Source of the DNA: Allodiplogaster sudhausi
Lineage: Eukaryota; Nematoda; Chromadorea; Rhabditida; Diplogasteridae
Length of the DNA: 64,000 bases
Assembly: GCA_945643635.1 (NCBI GenBank)
Contig: CALZFC010000017.1
Span: 545,001 to 609,000, forward strand
Direction: 5' to 3'
Shown here piece by piece: positions 36,724 to 48,400 of the stretch. Positions within the stretch are counted from its first letter, which is position 1, and every line of letters begins with the position of its first letter. Position numbers and translations under genes: made by a program. Under the pieces are notes generated by a model, which saw nothing but the letters and a program-made list of their open reading frames with translations, ran no database searches and had not been told where the DNA came from.

Positions 36724-38329
36724 TCTTGGAGTTGTAAACGAGTATACTAAATAATTGATTCTGGATGAATAAGCGAGATCAAATTCTCTTCAACACAAAA
36801 TAGCGTTCTAGAGAGTGTAGCGTTTGTCCGTATGAGCACTATGGAACATTGATGTTGAAGTGGCAGGCATGATTGGCTCTCAGTCAGTCCCCCCACAATT
36901 ATCGTGCTTCAGACTAGCTTTGAGACCGTTTTCTTCTTTGGAGTGTTGAGAATGCACCCACAGAGATGTCAATAACAAAAGACATATGTATTTACAGACA
37001 TTAGGAAGACAGTGGGCGGACATTAGGCTGTGTCCAAGCATAACAAATTATTACTGATATAACGCCGGTAATCTTTTCATTTCAGCATTTACTTCCTCAA
37101 AAACAACAGGCACGGTTGCTTCATTGAATATTTGGAGATTGTACTACCTAAAAAATGAAGCTAACCGCAAGCTCTTCTATAAATCTATAAGTTTCTCTCC
37201 CACGTTCTTTTCGCTAGTCGTTGCTAAAAGCAATGCAAAGAAAGGTTGAATTATGAAGAAAAAAAACATATATGTAAACTCTTGTGTCCTCACGTAGGGG
37301 ATGTTGAGTCCTTCACACAGAGAATAGACTGCGGGAGACGATGAGAGGAGGCAACGAAGTTTATTAGAGAGCAGAATGGGAATGGAAGTCGACCGCTCGT
37401 GACAGGAAAGTAGGAGGGAAGTCACTTGAGAACGAGGGACACGAAGTGACCGGAGTAACGGACTGTGAGAAGTGGCACGAAGTGACAATGAGTCTGCCTG
37501 CCGAGGGGTTAAATACCATTCCGAGCTGGCGAGATATAGCATAATGTAACAGGACTCACAGAGCCCACATAAAAATGTACATAATACACACATATTAACA
37601 AATGTAGATATTCATATATGTATCTACTTAATATATATGTACATATGTACAAGGTCAGCAAGAAGAGCGATTATATTGGCATACAACCAGTGTAATATAG
37701 AATTGAAAAAAGCAGTTAAAGGAGGTCTCCGACGAATAATTAACATATAATTTTTTAAGCATGGATCAGTTCGTCTCATCGTAAAACATAGATAGGGAAA
37801 GTTTGAATGAATTTCATCTTATCATTCCAGAATTATAGTCATTTTAAATATCACGGGTAGAGAATTAGCTACTGTAGTTCTTAGCAACCTCCTATTTTGC
37901 ATCGCTCGATCGCCAACTCCAGCCATTTTGAAAAAATGATGTGTGCATAGCAAAACCGAGGAAAGGAGAACACCCTTCTTGGAAGTGTGCATATTGGAGC
38001 GCAACCGACATTGGCCGGATTTTTCTCAACAAGTCAGCACCCAATGAAATTATTTGGCCACTAATATCTGTGGAGAAAGTGCAAGGGCTGCAGCACTGAA
38101 ATGAGAGGATCACAGCCTTCCCAAAACGTGACGGGCAGAGAACTAGGAATATTTTAGCCAGTGGCCGCTAGAGTCCCTTCCGTGCGGGACACTTCATGGT
38201 TCAAATGCCTATTTTGAATTGCTTGGCCAAACATTCGCCGGAGACTTCCTTTAATACCACCACAATTAATTCTTAAATAAAGAATCTTCATAATACATTG
38301 TAACTTTTTGTTACACATCACATCGTTAT
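36724..38329. other. Intergenic with dispersed repeats
   Basis: No gene recognised. 37310-37580 is a repeat shared with about 41345-41590. 37715-37880 is shared, inverted, with about 44085-44245. Confidence 0.55.
37310..37580. repeat. Dispersed repeat, copy at 37310-37580
   Basis: Shares GTCTGCCTGCCGAGGG(G/A)TTAAAT, CCATTCCGAGCTGGC and TAATGTAACAGGACTCACAG, plus a purine-rich leader, with 41345-41590 in the same orientation. The two copies lie upstream and downstream of receptor A. Open frames across it look non-genic. Confidence 0.65.
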
Positions 38330-40536
38330 TTATGAAAACTGATCATTTACATGATTGAGGTTACAGTCAGATGTGTCATTGGTGCCCTCACTAATTTCAT
38401 GCGACTCAAGAGCAAGTAGGACCGTCTGAAAAATAAGTTCATAATATTTATGTACATACATATGTATTCATAAGGCATACTAAATGCCTTCAATTAAACA
38501 AATATTACATACGAATGCAAAAATATAACTAAACTTACTCCCTATACGATTTAACCAAGTAGAGCGTGATTGAAGGTGATATTAGGAATTGAATATGCAT
38601 TACCTAAAACATGTACTTTGGCATACGTGAACAGGGAAAATCATGTTTTGTTAAATGAACATTAAACAAGGACGTTATAGAGCTCACCAAAAAGGCCGAG
38701 CAATCGTAGACTTTAAAGGAAACTCCACTGGCTGCAACAATCGCATAGAGAATTGCATAGAAGGCGACAGCAGAAAGCGCAATCTGCGTGGTGGTCAGCT
38801 GAAATATTCACTAGAAGACGATATAGAACATAATCACACTGTGCACTTACTTAAGAATATGATATAGCTCCTTTGTACCAGGCCGTGGTAGAGCTAGTAC
38901 CCTAACAACCGGGCCAGGGTAGATCAAGTACTTAATTATAGGGCAAGGTTAGATCAAATGCCCAAACTACCGGGACAGGGTAAATCAAGTGCCCTAACTA
39001 ACGGGCCAGAGTAGATCAATAGCTCTAAATTACGAGTCAAAGTAGATAGAGTACCCTAACTACCGGGCCAGAGTATATCAGGTACCCGAACAAACGCTCG
39101 ATGCTGAGCGCGCGTAGCGGGTGACATGCGTGTGTTTTCCGCTGCAAGGCGACGAAGAATGAGACGACGCGATGTTACGCAGATTGTGACTATGGCGATA
39201 GCGCCGAGTAGGATAAATGCGAGAAAGATGTATGCGTATTGGTTGGTGAAAGTAGGGCCAGGCGCTAGCGATCCTGTAATGTGTGCAAGTCTTACGATTT
39301 AGGTTAGTCTAGAGCGATTCACATAATTTGGCATCGAACATTAGGTGCGCTTGTAGATTGTAATAAAGTTTAGTCCAAGATAACAGAAAGTCGTCGCGGA
39401 CCGCTAAGATATCTTGGCAGTAGATTAGTGTAGTCGGACCTCGACCACTTCAGATATAGCCAAACATCTTTAGAGTTGGCGTATCCGAATAGGAAGAACT
39501 GATACTGCAAATACTTTCATATGTACCTCATGTCTCTCAATATATATGTAAATACGCCATTCTCTACTTCTTTACTTTATTTTTATTTCTATTCCCATAT
39601 ATTTTCGCCGGTCTCGTCATACATACATACATACCTCTCACATTTTAATATAAAAAATTAATGCTTAATTTCCTTCTGCATTCGCGCTATATCCTCTAGA
39701 TGTCTGTCGAATACATGTAAGTGATGTTGAACTTACAATGAATGGGAGAGGAATTGTTGAGAGTGCGAGAGCAATGACAAAGAAGACTGGCGTTGAAGGT
39801 GGTGGCCGGGAGAGTGTATAGAGTCGGAAGACGAAGCTGAAGCTGAAGCAGCCGAGCGAGTACATGTAGCCGAAGAGAGATATAGCCTTTAATATCAATC
39901 ATTTATCCCTCTCCCTCTCTCTCATATACTATTCATTCCTCTGACGAAAACATTATGAATGGCGATTATGATATAAATTTGATGTTTAGTTATGAACTGA
40001 TTATGAAATAAATTTGATGTTTAGTTCTAAACTATGTACATACATATATATGTAAATGTAAATAAGATTGCGAACAGTTGTCATGAAACAGAGTCGCGTC
40101 GATATCATTGAACATGGCCCGTAATGCGCGAAGCCGCTGACATGTGTCGAGTATACCATGCGCGTCATGCCCAGTAAATTGCAACAGCAGCTTGGAAGCT
40201 CAACTCCAATCTTCAAAAACAGCGAACATTTTGACTACGGTTTCACAATGACCTCACAAATTTGAGTTGCCTTTCAAAAGCTCTATTATCTTTTTTCAAT
40301 ATTTTCAGCCATTTTAACCTAAAACTATGATTCTGGAGTTGGGACTTATTCATTGAGATCAACAGAAAGCCTTTGACACCTACCTGATAGTATATCTGGT
40401 AACCGTAAAATCGTTGGCTACATGGCGTCGCAGTCGCCGTGCAATAGAGTAGCAGAAGATTGAGCAGGATCGAAGGTACACCGATGGACAACTCCAAGAA
40501 GACCTGGATGACGTCCAGAGGCTCCCAACCGTGCAT
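38330..40536 (-). CDS. Srd-like (Str superfamily) serpentine receptor A
   Basis: Eight exons on the minus strand: 40536-40384 (helix 1, GVPSILLNLLLLYCTATATP), 40210-40076 (CNLLGMTRMVYST, then HYGPCSMISTRLCF), 39886-39737 (GYMYSLGCFSFSFVFRLYTL), about 39510-39420 (YQFFLFGYANSKDVW), about 39276-39090 (helix 5, then RLAAENTRMSPATRAQHRAF), about 38800-38690 (helix 6, TTTQIALSAVAFYAILYAIV), about 38600-38540 (helix 7, HIQFLISPSITLYLVKSYR) and about 38428-38330 (tail). The GPC segment before helix 3, the SF.FR.Y stretch and a P...TLY...YR motif in helix 7 are typical of Srd/Str-type receptors. Family placement within Str is tentative. Start: ATATTAG then GC then ATG suggests trans-splicing. Paralogues B and C share every intron position. 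Confidence 0.75.
38880..39088 (-). repeat. About 30-base minisatellite in receptor A intron 5
   Basis: About seven diverged units of the type CTAACTACCGGGCCAGGGTA plus GATCAAGTACC. The array starts directly at the exon 5 donor (minus strand TTCG, then GTACCTG), and GTAC recurs in each unit. Confidence 0.85.
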
Positions 40537-41344
40537 GCCTAATATTACTTGAGTGATACGAATCTTCAAAAGAAAATCTAATAAATGGTTGCATTCAAAA
40601 CTTCTGCCAGCTTCCGTATGTATTTCATCGTCTACCTCTTATTATAGGTTTCGACAAGGCAGCAATTTGTGTATATATACATACATACATTTTCTCACAC
40701 TGAGTGCTTTGAACTCAATGAACAACATCAAGCGTTTGTGTTATAGACAGTTTCTCTCCACAGAATATGCTGTAATTTTGCGTCATGATGTTTTCTTTGT
40801 CCCTCATCGTCAAATATGATGTATTACTCTGAATGTTGATAAAAAAAATTCCGCATTTAAAAGGGTGATAAGCAGGAGAGAACTCCGGAGGCCCTTTGGT
40901 ATCTGTCCTTCTGTTATTAGTCGTTCTGGAGTACTTCTCGGGTGCAATTTCCCTCTTTTATCTCATAGCCACCCTGTCTACTTTTTTTTGTTTTCACTAT
41001 ACAGTGTCGCTGCTTATTGTGGTCTTGTCAAAGTCTGTCTGCCTAAAAATCGATGTTCACCGCAAGCTCTTCCATTAATATCTAAGCTTCTCTCTTTGGT
41101 TGTTTTCGTTTGTCGTTATTCAAAGAATCCTCTGAATTACGTTGGGAGCAAAGATGGGTTGAACTTGGAATAATATACATACATACATACATACATATGT
41201 ATGTACATACATGTGAAAAGCGTTCTTGTTGTCACTGCATAAAATCAGTGCAATATTGGAGCTTTAAAAACACTTAATCATCACAATTTATACTTTTCAG
41301 AATATTCATATAACAATACTTTTTGTTGTGTCTTTTCACAGAAG

Positions 41345-41590
41345 TTGTTGTGTCAATCACACAGAGAGGCAGGAAATAGAGTGCGGGAAGACGAGGCGAG
41401 AGCGCGTAGAGGTTTTAGAAGAGAGATAGGGAGAGAGAGAATGGAGGTCAATCGCTCGCGAGAGGAGAGAAGGAGGGAAGTGACACGAACTGCGATTGAG
41501 TCTGCCTGCCGAGGGATTAAATGCCATTCCGAGCTGGCACGACTCACGTAGACCAGTATAATGTAACAGGACTCACAGAGTCCATATACA
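41345..41590. repeat. Dispersed repeat, copy at 41345-41590
   Basis: Second copy of the repeat described at 37310-37580, between receptors A and B. Confidence 0.65.
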
Positions 41591-41617
41591 AATGTACATA
41601 TATAGTATATAGATATA

Positions 41618-41865
41618 AGACAGTGTGAATTAAAAAATTTGGGTTTTTCCCCGCAATTTTAGAGTAAGCTGTTATTTTTGGCACGGATTTAGAATATTCC
41701 ACTCTTTGCCATTATTGACGATCGTTAAAATTGTCAAAACGCTGATCTGACAATTTTTACGATCGTCAATAATGTCAAACAGTGGAATATTCTAAATCCG
41801 TGCCAAAACTAACAGCTTACGCGAAGATTGCAGAAAAAAACCAATTTTTTTAATTCACACTGTCT
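41618..41865. mobile_element. Palindromic MITE, copy 2
   Basis: Ends AGACAGTGTGAATTAAA and inverse, flanked by TA at 41616-41617 and 41866-41867. The interior matches the copy at 36249-36499. About 248 bases and self-complementary. Confidence 0.85.
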
Positions 41866-41944
41866 TATATGTATATAAACGAATGTAGATAATCATATCT
41901 CAACACATCACATTTCATCACATATCTTCATTCAATAGGCCTCA

Positions 41945-44749
41945 TCATTTATGTGCATGACTGACGATACAGTCCGATGTGTCATCGGTGCGCTCACTAA
42001 TTTCATGCGAATCAAAAGCTCGTAGGAACGTCTGAAAAATAAGTTCATAAAACGCTAGAGGGATGATACACATTATTTTCTCAATTAGTACCCCCGGTCT
42101 TTTTCAGTACCCTTGCTTGGAAGTTGTACTATTTATTAGAGGGAGGGGTTGTACTGATCGGAGGGTTGTTGAATGAATTTGCATTCAGTTCATAGGGAAG
42201 AGCATGCCATGACTCCTGGACATATTTGAGGTTCGTCTCGAGTTGAGATATTGGACTATTAGAGGGGGGGGGCACAATTGGTATGTATTCGTAGGGCATG
42301 CTAAATGCACATTCAATGAAACAAATATTCCGAATGGGATAAATATAGCTGAACTTACTTCCTGTATGATGTAATCCAATAGAGCGTGATTGTGGGCGAT
42401 ATTAGGAACTGAATATGCATTACCTAAAAAAGTTTTCTTTGGAGTGCGTCAGCAGGGAACGTCGCTTAATTAAATACACGTGAAATAAGGATGCTATAAT
42501 GCTCACCAAAAACGCCGAGCAATCGTAGACTTTAGAGGAAACTCCACTGGTTGCAACAATCGAATAGAGAATTGCATAGAATGCGACAGCAGAAAGTGCG
42601 ATCTGCGTCGTGGTCAGCTAAAATATACACTGAAAGATGATAGAGAACTGTAATCGCACTGTGTCACTTTACTTGTAGCGGTCAGGCTTGATAACGTACC
42701 CAAATTACCGAGCCAGGGTAGATCAAGTACCTTAACAACATGGCCAAAGTTGATCAAGTACCCTAACTACATGGCCGAAGTTGATCAAGTACCCTAATTG
42801 CCGGGCTAGAGTAAATCAAGTACCCTAACTACCGGCCCAGGGTAGATCAGACACCCAAACTATCGTGTCTGGTAGATTAAGTATTCGGACTACCGGGTCA
42901 AGTTGGATGAAGTACCCTATATACCACTTCAGAGTAGATCGAGTACCCTACCAACCGGCCCTGGTAGATCACGTACGATAATTACCGAGCCAGGATAGAT
43001 CAAGTACCCTAACTACCGAATCATGCTAGATAATGTACCCTAGCTACAGAGCAAATATATGTAGATCGGGAACCCTACCTACCGGACTATGGTAGATCAA
43101 GTACGCTAATTACCGGGCCTGGGTAGATAAAGAATCATAACAACCGGGTCAGGTTAGATAAAGTATCCTGACTACCTGGTCAGGGTGGATAAAAATCAGG
43201 GTAGAAAATGTACCTTAACTACCGAGCAAAGGTAGATCGGGCCTCCTACCTACCCCAACAAACGCTCGATGCTGAGCGCGCGTAGCGGGAGACATGCGTG
43301 TGTTTTCCGCTGCAAGGCGACGAAGAATGAGACGACGCGATGTTACGCAGATTGTGACTATGGCGATAATGCCGACTAAGATGAACGCGAGGAAGATGTA
43401 CGTGAATTTGTTCTCGAAAGCCGGAGTTGGAGCTGGCGCTCCTGTAATGCAACGAAGCCTCACGACACGACTTGATTAAGTCTGGAGCGATTCTTTTAAT
43501 TTCGCTTCAAATATTGCTTGCTTGGAGATGGAAATAATAAAAAAAATTTCGAGATGGCATAAACTCGCTGCATACCACTAAGGTGACTAGGCTCTAGATT
43601 CGTGTAGTCGGGCCTCGACCACTTCAGAACAGACCATACGATTTCAGAGTTTGCGTATCCAAATAGGAAAAACTGATACTGCAAATATCAATGCTTCATT
43701 TGGCTTCTGCATTCGTCCTCAATCCAGTTTTCTGTCTAGCAGTAAGTGGTCTCGAACTGACAATGAACGGGATAGGTATTGTTGAGAGCGCGCCGATAAT
43801 GAGAAAAAAGAAAGGAGTTGATGGTGGAGGGCGAGAAAGAGTGTAGAGTCGGAAGACGAAGCTGAAGCTGAAGCAGCCGAGCGAGTACATGTAGCCGAAG
43901 AGCGACACTGCCTTCATAATTCGGCAATTTTACCTTTTCTCTCATTAAAGGAAGTATATGGCGAATAATTATGCAGTAGCGCTAGAGAACCACTTTGAAT
44001 AAAGTTGCCTGCCGCTCGGGAAATTGAAAAAAAAGCCCATAAAGTTGCCTGCCGCTCGGGAAATTGGAGGGCGGCTCTGTCCTACCGTAGCTAATTCTCT
44101 ACCCGCCACTTTTCACGTTACTATTGCTCAGAATGTAATGGAAGGAAATCACTCAAACTTTCTCGATGTATCTTTTACGCCAAGATGAACCTATCCATTT
44201 CGAAAAAATGCGTAGGTTAATTATTCCACGGATACCTCCTTTAACCTCTTCAAATTCAAGAAAACAAATTGATGTTTGTTTACAAATTAAGTAACGTTAC
44301 AAACAGATGTAATGAAGCAGAGCCGAGACGAGACTAGTGAGCATGGCCCATAATGCACAAAAGCAATGGCATGGGTCGAGCAAACCATGCGGGTCATTCC
44401 CAGTAGATTACAGCAGCAGGCTGGAAACTCGATTCCGATCTTCAAAACGGAGAAGATTTGACAACGGTTTCACAAATACTAAAGCAAATAACTCGCTTTT
44501 TTCAACGACTTATGTCAACCATTTTAACTCGCATGATTTATGACATTGCAGTACGGAGTTACTCGTTGTCATATGCAGAATGCCTTTGACACCTACCTGA
44601 TAGTATATCTGGTAACCGTAGAAGCGTTGGCTACGAGGCGTCGCTGTCGCCGTGCAATAGAGTAGTAGAAGATTGAGCAGGATCGAAGGTACACCGATGG
44701 ACAACTCCAAGAAGACCTGGATGACGTCCAGAGGCTCCCAACCGTGCAT
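41945..44749 (-). CDS. Srd-like (Str superfamily) serpentine receptor B
   Basis: Same eight-exon plan as receptor A: 44749-44597 (GVPSILLNLLLLYCTATATP), 44439-44305 (ACCCNLLGMTRMVCSTH, HYGPCSLVSSRLCF), 43911-43762 (GYMYSLGCFSFSFVFRLYTL), about 43682-43580 (YQFFLFGYANSEIVWSVLKW), about 43442-43260 (IFLAFILVGIIAIVTICVTS, RLAAENTRMSPATRAQHRAF), about 42616-42505 (TTTQIALSAVAFYAILYSIV), about 42425-42360 (HIQFLISPTITLYWITSYR) and about 42033-41945 (tail, SHEISERTDDTSDC, stop TGA). No internal stop was seen in any exon. Its intron 5 is expanded to over 600 bases by a minisatellite. Expected to be a sensory-neuron receptor; the ligand is unknown. Confidence 0.78.
42685..43250 (-). repeat. Long 30-base minisatellite in receptor B intron 5
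   Basis: Roughly twenty diverged units of CTAACTACCGGGCCAGGGTA plus GATCAAGTACC, running from near exon 6 to the exon 5 donor. The same family as in receptor A but much longer. Confidence 0.88.
43975..44070. repeat. Short tandem duplication
   Basis: AAAGTTGCCTGCCGCTCGGG followed by AAATTG occurs twice in succession, in intron 2 of receptor B. Confidence 0.7.
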
Positions 44750-45409
44750 GCCTAATATTACTTGAGTGATACGAATCTTCAAAAGAAAATCTAATAAACG
44801 GTTGCATTCAAAACTTCTGCCAGCTTCCGTATGTATTTCATCGTCTACCTCTTATTATAGGTTTCGACAAGGCAGCAATTTGTGTATATGTTCATACATA
44901 CATAGATTTTCTCACATTGAGTGCTTTGCACTCAATGAACAATATCAAGTGCATCGTACGCATGTGTAGGTTGGTTCATGTTGAATTTTACAGCATTCTA
45001 ATGCCAAATTCGAAAACGAAGTTTATACGGTTGATGTGTGGTATCTAAATGATTTGAAATGAGCAACCGACTTAATTGTGGTATAAACAGTTTCTCACCA
45101 CAGAATATGCGGTAATTGTGCGTCATGGCGTTTTCTTTGTCCCTCATGGTCAAATATGATGTATTACTCTGAATGCAGGTATTATTTTCTGCATTTAAAC
45201 AGGAGAGATACAGGAGAGAACTCTGGAGGCTCTGTCCTTACATATGTATGTACTTAGCCTTTCTGGAGTACTTCAACAAGCCGGCACACGTCATACACTG
45301 AAGTTGATCGAGTTTGTTGACTTCATTTGTTTTATCTCATAGCCACTTTTTCACTTCCAAAAATAAAGTCAACACTGGCTCATATGGCTGGTCTATATAT
45401 TTAACTGCA

Positions 45410-48400
45410 TTAATAATGTGATAAAGCGATTGTAGTGAAACATACAAATGAAAAAGGACAACCATGATGGCCAAGTTTACCATGCATCAAATTAAGAGAA
45501 ACTACAAGGCAGACATGCATAACAATAAAATTGACTGCATGAGATGCGCTAATTATCTCGAGAGGCTTCTTGAGATCATTGCTGGTCGAGTTCGCTGTGG
45601 CACTTTTCCATTTACTAACTTCATACGGATTAAGAGCTCGTAAGACTTCCTTAAAAAATAATCCTAGAAAGATCATAAAGTATGATTTTTCTTTATCTTC
45701 AAAAACAAACATAAAACTGTATAATAGTCCGTTCTTGAATTTGAGAAATATCGAGTTTTACTTCCTGTACGCTTTAATCCAGTAGAGCGTGATTGTAGGC
45801 GATATAAGGAATTGAATATGCAATACCTAAAACAAATGTAAATACTTTGGTATCCGTGAACAGGGAAAGTCAATATTTAATTAAATTCACATGAAACAAT
45901 GCATTACCTGAATCATATAAAATAAATCAGTAAGTTTACAAAAGTATCGCAAGGGATAAACACCAAAGATAACTGTTCTTCTCACCAAAAATGCCGAACA
46001 ATCGTAGACTTTGGAGATGATCAAGTCAGAGCCAGCCAACAAACTGTACGCAATTGCATAGAACGCGACGGCAGAAAGCACGATCTGTGTTGTGGTAATC
46101 TAAAACCGCATACAGTTAGTTTACTGCAAATGTGATTGATATTTTACGGGTAAACAAAAGTTTTTACGGAGTAAACAAAAGTAATTATGGAGTAAACAAA
46201 AGTATTTACGGAGTATACAAAAGTACCCGAACAAACGATCGATGCTGAGCGCGCGTCGCAGGTGACATTCGCGTCTTTTCCGCTGCCAAGCGACGAAGAA
46301 TCAAAAGACGCGATGCAACGCAGATCGCAACAATAGCGACGGTGCCGATGGAGACGAATCCGAAGAATAAGCAAGCGTATAGGTTGGAGAGCAGTGGACC
46401 ATGAGATACACCTGCAATACAGTTTGTGCTCCATCGAGTTGAGTTTCCTCTAATCTAACTAATGTAAAAAAGAAGCAAACTTTAGTTTAATCATCCAAAG
46501 GAACCAGTCTAAAAATTGTAAAAAAAACTTTAATTTAATTATCCAAAGGTACCAGTGACGTGACTTGACTGAAGATCCTTGTATTCAGGCCGTGAGTCTC
46601 GCAGAAAATCTACAGTGACTGTCTGTTCGAACAGGAAGAATTCGTACTGCAAATTTTAATTCTCCTATTCCCTTCTGACTTCTCATTCTCGTTAATTTCA
46701 TATGAGTTTTAAGTCGCCATTTTCTGACAATCAGTGGGAATGGAATTGTTGAGAGCGCGGTAATAATGATAAGGAAGACTCTAGTTGATGGAGGCGGGCG
46801 AGAAAGTGTGTAGAGTCGGAAGACGAAGCTGAAGCTGAAGCAGCCGAGCGAGTACATGTAGCCGAAGAGTGACATTGTCTTCAATAGGCATTCAGGAGGA
46901 TATTTGGCTGTCAATCGTTCATGGTAAAACGCTCGCTAAGTTCATGATACATAATGATGATAGTGTGGGTCGTGGTGACCAGAATATGATCTTTGTGCTT
47001 TGTGTTGTGATCATTGTAGTTTGTGATTATAGTTTGTGTTCCGTACAAACCACGCCCCTTACGTAACTAAACCCCGCCCCTAACGTAAATAGGAAACGCC
47101 CCTAACGTAAATAGGCCCCGCCCCTAACGTAACGTAACATAATGTAACATAATTAAGCTCCGCCCACATTTCATAATCACAATGACTCACATACATACAT
47201 GTAAAAATCTATATCTCTCTCTGAGGAGACAGACTTAACAATGAATCTCTCTTACGGATCTCTAAGCCACGCCCATTTCTCTCTTTCTCTATAATCTTTC
47301 ACAACGTAACGTAACGTAAGGTAACGTAACGTAATTAAGCTCCGCCCAAGACTTAACAATGAATCACTCTTACGGATCTCTAAGCCACGCCCATTTCTCT
47401 CTTTCTCTATAATCTCTCACAACGTAACGTAACGTAACGTAAAGTAACGTAACTTAATTAAGCTCCGCCCACATTTCATAATCACAATGACTCACATACA
47501 TACATGTAACTAAATGACGTCACTCTCTAAATCTATATCTCTCTCTCTCAAACAAAGCAACCACACTTCAAGGAGACAGACTTAACAATGGATCACTCTT
47601 CCGGATCTATAAGCCACTCCCATTTCTCTCTTTCTCTATAATCTCTCACTTCAGTATCCCAAGCTCCACCCATTACATGAATCAAAGAACACAAAAGTCC
47701 TTGATTGAGAGAACTCGAACCGGGGACCTTAAGGATCACCCAACAAAGACAGTACCAACAACACTACATTGTCTTCTTGTCAAGATGCTTCATAATTTTC
47801 TGGATGCTAGTTGTGGAATGTATAAGTGTACATACCTTTCAACATTTTCAATCATTTTTGCATCGTCATGTAATTCTCAAACAATTAAAAAATATATTTA
47901 TTGCAATGAATCATGAACATCTTTAACACGAATATTATAAAAGATGATATTGTTCACAGTTTTGTAAGTAAAACAACATGTTTGACAAAGAATCAATTCA
48001 ATCTTTCCATCTTGCTGTTCGGCATTAAATTTTGCACATACACGGCATAAATGTACAATAAGGGTTCGAGGAAAATTGAGACAACGAATATCTGCGTTTC
48101 CAAGTGGTTCATGCCAGTTTCCAGCAAGTTGTTCCATTGAGGGGTCCAGTTGTCTCTTAAAATTTAAAACTTATAAAAAATGGAAAATATAAAGACATAC
48201 CTGAGACATCACCGTCTTCCACTGTTGAATAGTTAACACTAAATATTGAGACGATCGTTTCCATTCTTCACAACGATATTGTGAAAAATGGTTGTCTGTA
48301 TATTCCGATTTGCTTGATGACACGATTCACATAAAGTAAGAGTAATTTTACGTGATGTAGAGGTAGAGGCACTTTTGACAAACTGCCAAGAATATTAAAT

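Noticed and set aside
42685..43250. CRISPR-like array of about 30-base repeats
   Set aside because: The units are contiguous and diverged with no unique spacers, lie in an intron of a eukaryotic receptor gene, and occur in the same place in a paralogue. They are a minisatellite.
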